NCBI GenBank assembly: GCA_943330855.2 | Contig: CALQJI020000018.1 | Span: forward strand, 1 to 64,000 | DNA: 64,000 bases | Direction: 5' to 3' | DNA from: Klebsiella pneumoniae | GTDB lineage: Bacteria; Verrucomicrobiota; Verrucomicrobiia; Limisphaerales; SXTU01 | Shown here: in pieces, positions 16,695 through 24,067 of the stretch | Numbering within the stretch: the stretch's first letter is position 1 | Layout of the letters: every line of letters starts with the position of its first letter | The notes under the pieces: generated by a model | What the model saw: the letters and a program-made list of their open reading frames with translations, nothing else | Told to the model about the DNA's origin: nothing | Databases searched by the model: none | Program-made: the position numbers and the translations under genes

Positions 16695-18932
16695 TTAATA
16701 GCGCAGTTGCAGGCTCAGGCCGATGGCGTGGAGGTCGAAGAGGTTGTGCGATTCGTAGCGGTAGCTGGGTTGGACGGTGAGGTGCTCGTTGACGCCCCAT
16801 TTCAAGTCCACCCCCACGCTCTGAAAGTTCTTCTCGCCGATGAGCCCTTTGATGAGCTGCGTCGCGTTCTCCTCGCCGAGGCCGTAGCTCACGCCCACGG
16901 AGGAGCGCGGCGCGAACTGCCAGGTGGTGCCCAGCAAGCCGCCGATGCCCGTGTTCGCGCGCCCGCCCAGCGGCTCGCTGTGCGTGACATACATCCGCGC
17001 GTAAGACGACCACTGCGGATGCCATTGCCACGAGAGGCCGGGGACAACTTGCAGCACCGGCTCGTCTGCGAATCGGAGATGGCTGACGCTGAGGGTCGCC
17101 GAGAGAGCTTCACTGAAGAGGTATTCCGTCCGTGCGCCGACGCGCCACCGGGGGATGAAGCCGCCGTTGAGCGCGCCACCGGCTTCGAGGCCCACAATCC
17201 AGCTCGGCGTCACGTGCGTGTCCCAGCCCAGCAGGAGTTGGTTCGCGGATGCGCCGAAGCGGGAGAACGTGCGGTATTCGCCGGAGACAGTCATGCCCAA
17301 TGGGCGTCGCCAATACGCGGAGAGGTGCCCCTCGTGCCACGCCTGTAGTCGCGCGCCTGCACCGGTCGTGTCCTGCAAGCTCGCGAACTCGTAGCCCGTG
17401 CTCACGCCGACAATGCTGGAGTCGGCGATGCGCACCTGTTTGCTGAGTTTTTGCTGCGCGGCTTCCTGCAAGCCGGCCCCGGGCGCGGCGGGGACGCGTT
17501 GCGCCACGCGTTGCCACGGCTCGCCGGTCTGCCGGCGGAGGATACGCAGCGCCTCGCCGGTGAGGTCGGGGGCGAGCGGGTCGAGGAGGGCTTGCAGGGC
17601 AGGGGAGTTCACCGCCGGCGAGGCACCCTCGCCGCCGTGCGCGGCGGCCCATTTTTGTGCCCACAACTCGGTCCATGCATCCGCTGGTTGCGCGCGCTGG
17701 TAGTCGCGCAGCACGCGAGAGAACGCGTCGGCGTCCTTTTCGCGGAAGGCAATCTTGAGCCGCTCGCGGGAGATGAGCGCGGAGGCGGGCGCAACACGTT
17801 GCGCAGAGTCGAGGGCCTGCCACGCACGAGTCAGGTCGCCGCGCTGTTGTGCGATCTCCGCGAGCCCGAGCCAGCCGGGCAGGGATTCGGGGTTCCGGGT
17901 AACGAGTTCTTCATAGAGCGCGAGACTGTCGCGTTGCTTGCCCTGCTGGCGGGTCAAGCGCGCAAGCCCGAGCAGCGCTTCGTCGCGGTCGGGCGCGAGT
18001 TGCGCAGCGCGGTCGAAGTAGCCACGGGCGTCGCGAAACTTGCCGGCGGTGGCGAAGGCTTCCCCCGCAGCAACGAGCGCGTTGTAGTCGCGCGCGTGCG
18101 CCTCGGCGTAACTGGCGATGAGGTTTAGTCCCTCGTCCTTCTGGCCGCGCGCGATGAGCCGTTGGGCGTGGAAAGCGGTCTGTCGCAAACGCACATCGGG
18201 GTCGCTCGTGCGGCGGCTGGCGAGGGGGAAGGCAGCTTCGTCGTTGTCCACGGCGGCGTGGATGCCGGCGAGAAACAGGCCGACTTCCGCGTCCTGCCGA
18301 CCCGTGCGGCGGTCGAGTTCGAGCGCCTGACGATACGCGGGCGTGGCGCGGCCCGCCGCGAGGAGCACCCGCTGGAGACCCAGTTGAGCGGTGATGTTGT
18401 CCGCGCTGGAGGCGGATAGGGCATTTGCGTAGCCGGCTTGGGCGTCGTGCCAGTTGCCCCGCCAGAGGTGGGTGTTGCCGTAGCCCTCCTGCGCGGCAGC
18501 GTCACTGGGATTCTCCTGTAGCAAGCGCCTGAAGCGTTCGCCCGCGCTAGCGGTGCGGCCCAGCCAGCCGAGATACTGCGCTTCCAGCAAACGATACTGA
18601 GCGCTGGCCGGCTCCGTGCGGAGCAGTCGGCGGACGACGGCGAGCGCATCGCTGATTTTGCCGCGTTTGGCCAGTGCCTCGGCGTGGAGCCGAAGTGTTT
18701 CGGGGTCGTCTGGAGTTCGTGGTGCCGACTGGACGATGCGCTCCGTCGTCGGTGGCGGGATGGGGAACGACGTTTGTGCAGATGCGCTGCCACACAGGAC
18801 GAGCGCCGCCACGCTGGCGAGCAAGCGAAGTTCTCCGGCACTGCGTCGGAGCGGGAGGAACCGACACGTGGAAGTGCGCGACTGGGGAAGTAGCTTGGCG
18901 GCGGCTCGCGATTGAGTGGGCATCATGGCCAC
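16695..18932 (-). CDS. TPR-containing outer-membrane beta-barrel protein
   Basis: The 745-aa protein has a long N-terminal extension then a signal-like helix (LLASVAALVLCGSASAQ, about residues 37-53). Residues about 65-390 are TPR repeats (for example ALLGLARLTRQQGKQRDSLA). The last 230 residues alternate aromatic and polar strands (SGEYRTFSRFGASANQLLLG) and end LQLRY with a terminal aromatic residue, the signature of BAM-inserted outer-membrane barrels. The arrangement recalls YaiO/PgaA-type proteins that help export or modify polysaccharide; that role is inference. The true start may be internal, close to the signal sequence. No polysaccharide genes are adjacent. Confidence 0.8.
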   Translation of the reverse strand: MAMMPTQSRAAAKLLPQSRTSTCRFLPLRRSAGELRLLASVAALVLCGSASAQTSFPIPPPTTERIVQSAPRTPDDPETLRLHAEALAKRGKISDALAVVRRLLRTEPASAQYRLLEAQYLGWLGRTASAGERFRRLLQENPSDAAAQEGYGNTHLWRGNWHDAQAGYANALSASSADNITAQLGLQRVLLAAGRATPAYRQALELDRRTGRQDAEVGLFLAGIHAAVDNDEAAFPLASRRTSDPDVRLRQTAFHAQRLIARGQKDEGLNLIASYAEAHARDYNALVAAGEAFATAGKFRDARGYFDRAAQLAPDRDEALLGLARLTRQQGKQRDSLALYEELVTRNPESLPGWLGLAEIAQQRGDLTRAWQALDSAQRVAPASALISRERLKIAFREKDADAFSRVLRDYQRAQPADAWTELWAQKWAAAHGGEGASPAVNSPALQALLDPLAPDLTGEALRILRRQTGEPWQRVAQRVPAAPGAGLQEAAQQKLSKQVRIADSSIVGVSTGYEFASLQDTTGAGARLQAWHEGHLSAYWRRPLGMTVSGEYRTFSRFGASANQLLLGWDTHVTPSWIVGLEAGGALNGGFIPRWRVGARTEYLFSEALSATLSVSHLRFADEPVLQVVPGLSWQWHPQWSSYARMYVTHSEPLGGRANTGIGGLLGTTWQFAPRSSVGVSYGLGEENATQLIKGLIGEKNFQSVGVDLKWGVNEHLTVQPSYRYESHNLFDLHAIGLSLQLRY

Positions 18933-19018
18933 TGCGGAACTGGCCGTTCGCAGGGACTGGCGACGCTAGCAACGCGAGTTGTCGGCGCAAGCCGAAAGGC
19001 CCGCCGTCCGGAGCGCGG

Positions 19019-19111
19019 GCGTCCCGCCCTTGGCCCATTCGCGAAGCCCGTGGGCTGTGAACTTCACGCCTTGGGGCGAAACGCCCACTGCGGCCTGGAA
19101 TGCCGGCTCTG
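19019..19111. repeat. dispersed ~95-bp repeat, copy A
   Basis: This segment aligns with 38988-39084 in the same orientation. Shared blocks are GCGAAGCC(C/T)GTGGGCTGTGAAC and GCGGCCTGGAA/ACGGCCTGGAA, with GCGTCC(C/T)GCCC at the left end. It lies in the 276-bp gap between the divergent barrel and membrane-protein genes. The nature of the repeat is unknown. Confidence 0.55.
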
Positions 19112-19208
19112 GGGGCAGCACGTGAATGCGCTCAATTTCCATTTGCCATCACCCGGGGCAGGAATAGGCTCACGCTGAATCCGAAGTCTCGTTGTCCGCT
19201 GCCACTCC

Positions 19209-19919
19209 ATGAAGCTCATTGGCCTCCATTCCGAAAGCATCCTCGCCCGCGTGGCCGAGGCCGCCGTGCCGCCGCGCGTGCCGACGATTAGGCAATCGCT
19301 GTTCATCGGCGGGCTGGGCTTTGGGCTGGTGGGCCTCGTGGCTTTTGCGGTGTGGGCAGTCGGCGGGAAGGCGCTGACCCAGGCGGTGGGCGAGCCGGGC
19401 CTCTACGCTCTGTGCGCGCTCGTCTTCATCGGGCTGGCGGGGCTGGTCTTCGGGCAACTCGTGATCGGGCCGGGTGGCACGGTGCGGATTTACGGACTGT
19501 TCACCCTCGCGTTCATTGCTTACTCGTTCGTGTGGTGCGCGGCGTGGTTTGGCCTGCGCGGCACGTTGGCGGCGGAGGTCGTGGGCGCGGTGCTGGGCGC
19601 GGCGGCGATGGCCGGGGTGCTGGCGTGGGGCTTCGGCGCGGGCCGGCAGTTCCTTCGCGTGGCGGCGGTGCTGATTCTTCTGAACGCGCTCGGATATTTC
19701 CTGGGCGAAGTCTGGTGGCGCTGGCTGCCGGGCGAGGGTGGCGCGCAATTGCTCGGCGAAATGTTCAACCGCCCGCAACGGAAGATGGCCGCGATGCTGG
19801 GCTGGGGCGTGATCTTCGGCGGGTTCTTCGGTGCGGGCGTGGGCTACGCGATTTACTACTGCCAACGCGGGGTCCGCATACGACTTCAGACAGGGATCCC
19901 ACTGAAGGCCGGCGGTTGA
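19209..19919 (+). CDS. hypothetical integral membrane protein
   Basis: The 236-aa protein has a short soluble N-terminus (MKLIGLHSESILARVAEAAV) and about six hydrophobic segments: roughly residues 30-52, 66-86, 95-115, 120-142, 150-168 and 197-217. It has no recognised family motif and no catalytic residues that stand out. Its start is supported by the preceding repeat-only gap. Nothing in the neighbourhood indicates its function. Confidence 0.7.
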   Translation: MKLIGLHSESILARVAEAAVPPRVPTIRQSLFIGGLGFGLVGLVAFAVWAVGGKALTQAVGEPGLYALCALVFIGLAGLVFGQLVIGPGGTVRIYGLFTLAFIAYSFVWCAAWFGLRGTLAAEVVGAVLGAAAMAGVLAWGFGAGRQFLRVAAVLILLNALGYFLGEVWWRWLPGEGGAQLLGEMFNRPQRKMAAMLGWGVIFGGFFGAGVGYAIYYCQRGVRIRLQTGIPLKAGG

Positions 19920-20035
19920 GCCTGCTCCCTTTGGCGTCCCGATGCTGCCCGGCGGAGCAGGAGAATTACACGGGTGGGAGCGGCACACGAAGGCCAACCC
20001 TCCCACCCGTGACCGGTCCACACGGACCGGCAAAA

Positions 20036-20209
20036 TTATCTCTCAATCACCCGGTAGAAGCGCGCCTGTCGGCTGGCCGCGACCGTGTCGGTGAAATCCA
20101 CCAAGGCCGTGCCGTCGAGATTCGTCGCCACGGGAACCCATGAGCTGGGCACGCCCGGCGTCTCGGTCGCCTCGATGTCATACCGTTTGCCGGCCTCACT
20201 TTGGACGCC
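20036..20209 (-). pseudogene. orphan C-terminal module of a secreted protein (remnant)
   Basis: The frame reads GKRYDIEATETPGVPSSWVP and ends QARFYRVIER with a stop. This is the same C-terminal beta-sandwich tail seen at 705-887 (Y.IE..........W.......RFYR). Upstream the frame stays open into a REP and further to 20368, but that part (ASSCGVNAALPP) reads the palindrome, so only the tail is ancestral. No signal peptide or upstream domain remains, so this is the leftover end of a lost gene next to the RAYT unit. Confidence 0.5.
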
Positions 20210-20247
20210 CGCCAAGTCCGCGCTCCGGCGAGGGCGCGCATTCGGCG

Positions 20248-20352
20248 GGAGCGCGGCGTTCACGCCGCAGGAAGATGCGAAGGAGGGGGAATGTAGGACT
20301 GTTCGAGCGCGCTCGGCGGGCGGACGTTTCTGCGGCATGAACACCGCGCTCC
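20248..20352. repeat. inverted REP pair on the 3' side of the RAYT gene
   Basis: The plus-oriented unit at 20248-20270 is GGAGCGCGG-CGTTCA-CGCCGCAG. The minus-oriented unit at 20330-20352 is the complement of GGAGCGCGG-TGTTCA-TGCCGCAG. The 59-bp spacer is partly alike in the other pair. Each unit folds into a short hairpin. The last base of the second unit is the first base of the RAYT stop triplet (CTA on the plus strand). Confidence 0.85.
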
Positions 20353-21074
20353 TATGCTGGGCAGGCACTGCTCCAAGACCACGCGGCGGCTTCCTTCGTC
20401 AAGCCAGCTTTCACGGGATTTGCTTCCACGTAGCGCGTGGCTTGGCGCAGGTGCGCGTCATTGCGGATGAGGGTGTCGAAGTAGTCCGGTTGCCAGAAAC
20501 GACCGGTGCGGCCCAGTAGCTCGTTGGCAGCGCGGGCGGACTTGCCTTTCCAGATATGCATCAGCTTGGCGAGGGGCTCGTCCTGCACGTCCACGACGAG
20601 GTGGACGTGGTTGGTCATGACGACCCAGGCGCGCAGTTGGGAGTTGGTGCCGTCGCTGGCACGCAGCACGGCTAAGACGGCGTCGGCGATAGCGGGACGG
20701 CCCAGCCAGCATTCGCCGTGGCCTCGGTCCAGCCATGCCTCGAGCTTCCGTCGGCGCAGGGAATGGTCTGGTTCTTTGAGGAATGGCTCCAACTCGGCGC
20801 GGCGGGTGAGGGGGAAGGAATCGTCCAGCATGAAGGTGACGAGCTGGGTGACGTGCGGGGCGTCGAAGTGCGGGAGGTAGCCGCGCTCGTGCCAGCCGCG
20901 AAAGCCGCGGCGGAGCTCGTCGGGCGTGGGACGCCAGTGCCATTCGCGCTTGGCCTCGATGAGTTTGAGCAGGCCGGGATGGTGAGGCGGGCCGGGTGGC
21001 GTGGGCGGCGCGGGAATGAGGCGGATGGGAGCAGGCAGCGCGCGAGGACTCAAGCCGCGAGTGGAGCGCGGCAT
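20352..21074 (-). CDS. REP-associated tyrosine transposase (RAYT, Y1_Tnp/HUH family)
   Basis: The frame encodes 240 aa. The core shows the RAYT blocks: GWHERGYLPHFDAPHVTQLV near residue 60, the HUH metal-binding motif in VVMTNHVHLVVDVQ, the nucleophile-region Tyr in QPDYFDTLIRND, and the C-terminal YVEANPVKAGLTKEAAAWSW. RAYTs are single-strand endonucleases thought to mobilise REP palindromes. The first 40 or so residues are proline-rich and begin inside a REP, so the native start probably lies nearer GFRGWHERGYLPHF. REP pairs flank both ends, and the stop also falls in a REP. The gene looks intact in all catalytic motifs. Confidence 0.88.
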   Translation of the reverse strand: MPRSTRGLSPRALPAPIRLIPAPPTPPGPPHHPGLLKLIEAKREWHWRPTPDELRRGFRGWHERGYLPHFDAPHVTQLVTFMLDDSFPLTRRAELEPFLKEPDHSLRRRKLEAWLDRGHGECWLGRPAIADAVLAVLRASDGTNSQLRAWVVMTNHVHLVVDVQDEPLAKLMHIWKGKSARAANELLGRTGRFWQPDYFDTLIRNDAHLRQATRYVEANPVKAGLTKEAAAWSWSSACPA

Positions 21075-21171
21075 TCATGCCGCAGAAGCGTAGGAAGGAC
21101 TGAAGGTGTCGGATTGGTTGAGACGTCGTGGGTGGAGGGGGGGGCTTTCTGCGGCTTGAAAGCCGCGCTCC
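21063..21171. repeat. inverted REP pair on the 5' side of the RAYT gene
   Basis: Units at 21063-21085 (GGAGCGCGG-CATTCA-TGCCGCAG, plus) and 21149-21171 (complement of GGAGCGCGG-CTTTCA-AGCCGCAG) form an inverted pair. The spacing is similar to that of the pair at 20248-20352, and so is the sequence after the first unit (AAGCGTAGGAAGGA here, GAAGATGCGAAGGA there). The unit nearest the gene contains the first ATG of the RAYT frame. Confidence 0.85.
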
Positions 21172-21238
21172 GGGCGCTCCTTGCGCGCTCGTCCCTCGCT
21201 CCGATTCGAGCCTAGGCAGACACTCCGCTCTGGGCCGT

Positions 21239-22139
21239 TCAGGGCTGGCCGAGCGCGCAACGGAAACCGATGCTGTTGTCGCGATCCGACGGGGGGAAGG
21301 TGCCGCGGTAGGCATACCGGAGGTTGTCCGAGGGGCTTCCCCAGCTGCCCCCACGGACCACCCGGCGGAAGCCTGAAACAGGCCCGACAGGGTCGGTCTG
21401 CGTGCCACTCCCATACGAGCCATACCAATCCCAACACCAGTTCCACACGTTCCCCACCACGTCGTATAGCCCATATCCATTGGCCGCAAAACTCCCCACC
21501 GGACTCGTATAGGGACGATCACCGCCCTAATAGGTAGGGTGATAGCCTACTGTGCCATTCACATCGTAGGCGTAGTAGGGACCGTAGCTGTAGTAGTTCG
21601 CCTGCCCGTGCGAAATGGTGTTGCCCCACGGGAAACGCTGCCCGCTTAACCCGCCCCGCGCCGCCTTCTCCCACTCCGCCTCCGTCGCCAGCCGATAGCC
21701 CGCGCTCCACTTCACCCCGATGCTGCTCACGCTCACGGACTGCGGCGGGACGGTAATGGTCGGAGCCAGTGTGGAACCGTTCGTGTGCCAGAGCACCGTC
21801 TGCGGGATGAGGTCAAACGTGTGGCTGAGCTGCGCGCCCCAGGCCTCATCCCACACCTTGAGGTCCAGACCCACTGTGCTCGTCAGTCCGGCGTAGATGG
21901 TTTGGGAAAGGGCGTTGCTGGTGGCGGTAAGCGTGCCGGGGCCGGGGAGGGCATTGAGCCACGGCGCGGTGAGACTGGTCGTGGACTGAAGGCGATAGGT
22001 GCGTCCGGGCGTGGCGTTCCAGAGGGTTTGCACGGTATTGGTGCCGGGCCGGATGGTGGTGTCCACGGAGGGTGTCGGCGGCGTGAGCGGCAGGCAGGCA
22101 GGCGAGCAGGGCGAGGAGGAGGAGCGGAATGGGTTTCAT
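21239..22139 (-). pseudogene. formylglycine-generating-enzyme-like (SUMF1) protein, broken
   Basis: A start at 22139 gives a signal peptide (MKPIPLLLLALLACLPAAHA), but the rest of the protein is in another frame from about 22066 down, so a frame change lies near the CAGG x3 microrepeat at about 22090-22101. The main part has a repeat-like sandwich, then the SUMF1 core GYRLATEAEWEKAARGG, FPWGNTISHGQANYYS. It meets an in-frame TAG (21527-21529) and resumes GSFAANGYGLYDVVGNVWNW, ending RDNSIGFRCALGQP. The N-terminal half of a normal SUMF1 domain is missing. SUMF1-like proteins activate sulfatases or serve as scaffolds. With two lesions this is a pseudogene unless the TAG is read through. Confidence 0.8.
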
Positions 22140-22170
22140 AAGCTTTGGCCGGAACGGATGTAAGTGGGAC

Positions 22171-22195
22171 AGGGCCTTTCGCAGCAAGGCCCTAC
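22171..22195. repeat. single GTAG-type palindrome
   Basis: AGGGCCTT and AAGGCCCT form a perfect 8-bp hairpin around a 7-base loop, followed by CTAC (GTAG on the minus strand). It sits in the gap between the fibronectin-like gene and the SUMF1 pseudogene, and resembles the repeat arms at 892 and 2131 (GTAGAGCCTTACTGCACAAG). Confidence 0.65.
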
Positions 22196-22231
22196 CGTTA
22201 ACGACGCGCTGCGCTGCCTGCTCGCCCGTCG

Positions 22232-23140
22232 TCAGAGAGTCGTCACGGGCTTCACTGCGCTGTAGGTATTCCCGGCGGGATTGGCGGTCTTCACCCGGAG
22301 GTTCACGGGCTGACCGGGGGTGAAGCCAGTGAGGGTCTGACCCACGATGTTCAGCGCCACGTCGTGGTCGAAGCCGGGGTCCACGCCCACGACCTGCCAT
22401 TCGAGGCGGCGGCTCGTGGCGTCGTGGCCACCGCCGGGGATGAAGGTGATGTCGATCTCGCCGCCGGGTTGCGGGGTGACTTGGTCGATCTGAATGGCCG
22501 TGGGCGGGGTGCTGGGCGGGGTGTAGGTGGTGGGGATGTCGCTGCGGATGAGGTCGCCCTCCGGGGTGCCAGCGGGGAAGACGATGGTGGCGGCTTCATA
22601 CCACGCCACGCAGTTGCCATTGAGCACCCGGCCCTGGCTGTTGAGCTGCTCGTCAGTGGCGTCCCAAGTGGTTTTCTTGGTGGTGAGGCCTTCGAGGAGG
22701 GCCATGGCGGCAAGGCGCTGGGGTTTGAAGGTGGCGAGGGTCACGCCGGGCAGCGGGGACCAGGCCGGCTCCAGCTTCTCCCACGCGCTCTCCCATTCGA
22801 GGGCGTCTTGGAGCTTGCCGGAGCGGCTGGCGGAGTCGTTGCGGAGGCGGGCGATGACTTCGAGCTTGGCGGGGGTGTCCCGGTAACGGTTCTTGGCCAT
22901 GCGGACGCTGCGGCCGGCGAGGGAGTGAATGGAGTCAATGGCGGCGTCGGTCTCGCCGCGCTTGGCGAGGTAATCGGCTTCCGCGTCTTGCTCGGTCTCC
23001 ATCTGAGTGACGAAGGCGGCGATGGCGGTGTCCCATTGGAGGAGGGTCATCTCATCCCAAGTCCACGTGCCGGCGATGGATGTCTGCACGGCCTTGGTGG
23101 ATTGCGCGCGTTGGAGGGTGGATTCGATGTTCTCGGCCAT
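22232..23140 (-). CDS. hypothetical protein with C-terminal fibronectin type III-like domain
   Basis: The 302-aa protein has no signal peptide. Residues about 1-200 are mostly helical and polar (MAENIESTLQRAQSTKAVQT, WDEMTLLQWDTAIAAFVTQM). The last 95 residues form a beta-sandwich of fibronectin type III type (RRLEWQVVGVDPGFDHDVAL, ending VNLRVKTANPAGNTYSAVKP). The overall plan suggests a structural or binding protein. Neighbours (heptad-repeat frame, SUMF1 pseudogene, RAYT) mark an accessory region. I do not recognise the helical part. Confidence 0.75.
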   Translation of the reverse strand: MAENIESTLQRAQSTKAVQTSIAGTWTWDEMTLLQWDTAIAAFVTQMETEQDAEADYLAKRGETDAAIDSIHSLAGRSVRMAKNRYRDTPAKLEVIARLRNDSASRSGKLQDALEWESAWEKLEPAWSPLPGVTLATFKPQRLAAMALLEGLTTKKTTWDATDEQLNSQGRVLNGNCVAWYEAATIVFPAGTPEGDLIRSDIPTTYTPPSTPPTAIQIDQVTPQPGGEIDITFIPGGGHDATSRRLEWQVVGVDPGFDHDVALNIVGQTLTGFTPGQPVNLRVKTANPAGNTYSAVKPVTTL

Positions 23141-23172
23141 AGGTTGCTTCTTTCAGTGGGTTGATTGGGTGT

Positions 23173-23616
23173 TCAGGCGGGCGGAATTAAATGGAATGTG
23201 GCTGCGGCAATGCGGGAGCTGACCGCTGAGGCATGGGATATGGCTGCCGGAACATGGAATGTGCTCGCCGGAATACAGGATATGGCTGCCGGAACACGGG
23301 ATTTGCTCGCGCCGATAGTGGTATTCTGACTCTGGAGCAGGAGGCCCAGCCTCCGGAATAGTGAATCTGCTCGCTCGAATAGGAAATCCAGCCGCAGGAG
23401 CAAAGAATCCAAGCGTAGGAAGGTCGCGGTGAACGGACGGAAGGCCGCTTCCAGTCGGCCGCTGAAGGCAAGCGGTAGTCCGAGCAGCAGTTTGCGGCGC
23501 TTGACTACGGTGAAAGAAGCGAGCGCTGCCACCGCCGCAGGAATTCTTGCTCTTGGGCAGGAGGGCAGGAGGGCAGGGCTGCGCCGGGGGTTTGGGTTGT
23601 GCGGGGCGGGCGTCAT
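23173..23616 (-). CDS. possible low-complexity protein with 7-residue repeats
   Basis: This 147-aa frame shows a heptad pattern such as FLRLDSL-LLRLDFL-FERADSL-FRRLGLL, then VPAAISC-IPASTFH-VPAAISH. The pattern comes from the 21-bp periodicity of the DNA. The same DNA also reads as heptads on the plus strand (for example WDMAAGTWNVLAGIQDMAAG), interrupted by stops. Because either strand could have been the original coding strand, and the minus frame starts with low-complexity residues, I regard this as a candidate only. It is 33 bp upstream of the fibronectin-like gene. Confidence 0.25.
   Translation of the reverse strand: MTPAPHNPNPRRSPALLPSCPRARIPAAVAALASFTVVKRRKLLLGLPLAFSGRLEAAFRPFTATFLRLDSLLLRLDFLFERADSLFRRLGLLLQSQNTTIGASKSRVPAAISCIPASTFHVPAAISHASAVSSRIAAATFHLIPPA
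23190..23430. repeat. degenerate 21-bp tandem repeat
   Basis: Successive 21-base units such as CAGGATATGGCTGCCGGAACA, or close variants of it (TGGAATGTGCTCGCC.., CGGGATTTGCTCGCG..), run through the segment. Alternate units are more alike, giving a 42-bp super-period. There is one break around 23325-23355. Units contain no unique spacers, so this is not a CRISPR array. Confidence 0.6.
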
Positions 23617-23803
23617 GAGAAACGTCGCTACTCTATCGAGAATCGTCGGACGGTCTATGGCCTGTTTAGGCCATACGGCGAGGGGGCGGGGGGAACCGCC
23701 CTGACTGGCATTGGCTGGCGCTGATCGCCAAGGCCAACGATACCCATTCCCAATGCCAGTCGGTGGAATGCCCGCCGGACGCCGCGAAGTTGGCCTTCGC
23801 CAT

Positions 23804-24013
23804 TCCTCTGAGGAGGGGAGGAGGTGGCCGCAAGGCCGGATGAGGGGGGGCTATTAACGCCGCCGCACGGAACCCCTCACCCCAGCCCTCTCCCCTCCTC
23901 CGAGGAAGGGAGGGGGAGTGACGGCGAGGGCCTTCTCCCATCCTCTGAGGAGGGGCGAAGGTGGCCGCAAGGCCGGATGAGGGGGGCTATTAACGCCGCC
24001 GCACGGAACCCCT
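23804..24013. repeat. direct duplication of a GAGGAGGGG...CCGGATGAGG palindromic repeat
   Basis: Copies of about 74 bp at 23804-23877 and 23941-24013 are nearly identical (TCCTCTGAGGAGGGG ... CTATTAACGCCGCCGCACGG). They are separated by 63 bp that contains a further hairpin (CCCCTCCTCCGAGGAAGGGAG). The family also occurs at about 40009-40134 and inside addA at 61812-61928. The surrounding gap from about 23617 to 24067 holds no gene that I can support. Confidence 0.8.
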
Positions 24014-24067
24014 TTGCCCAGCTTTCTCCCTTCGGGAGAGGGATCGCCCCCCGCCGCAGCCTGCGGT

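Noticed and set aside
23190..23430. Possible CRISPR array
   Set aside because: Repeats are 21 bp, directly tandem, without spacers, and no cas gene is in the window.
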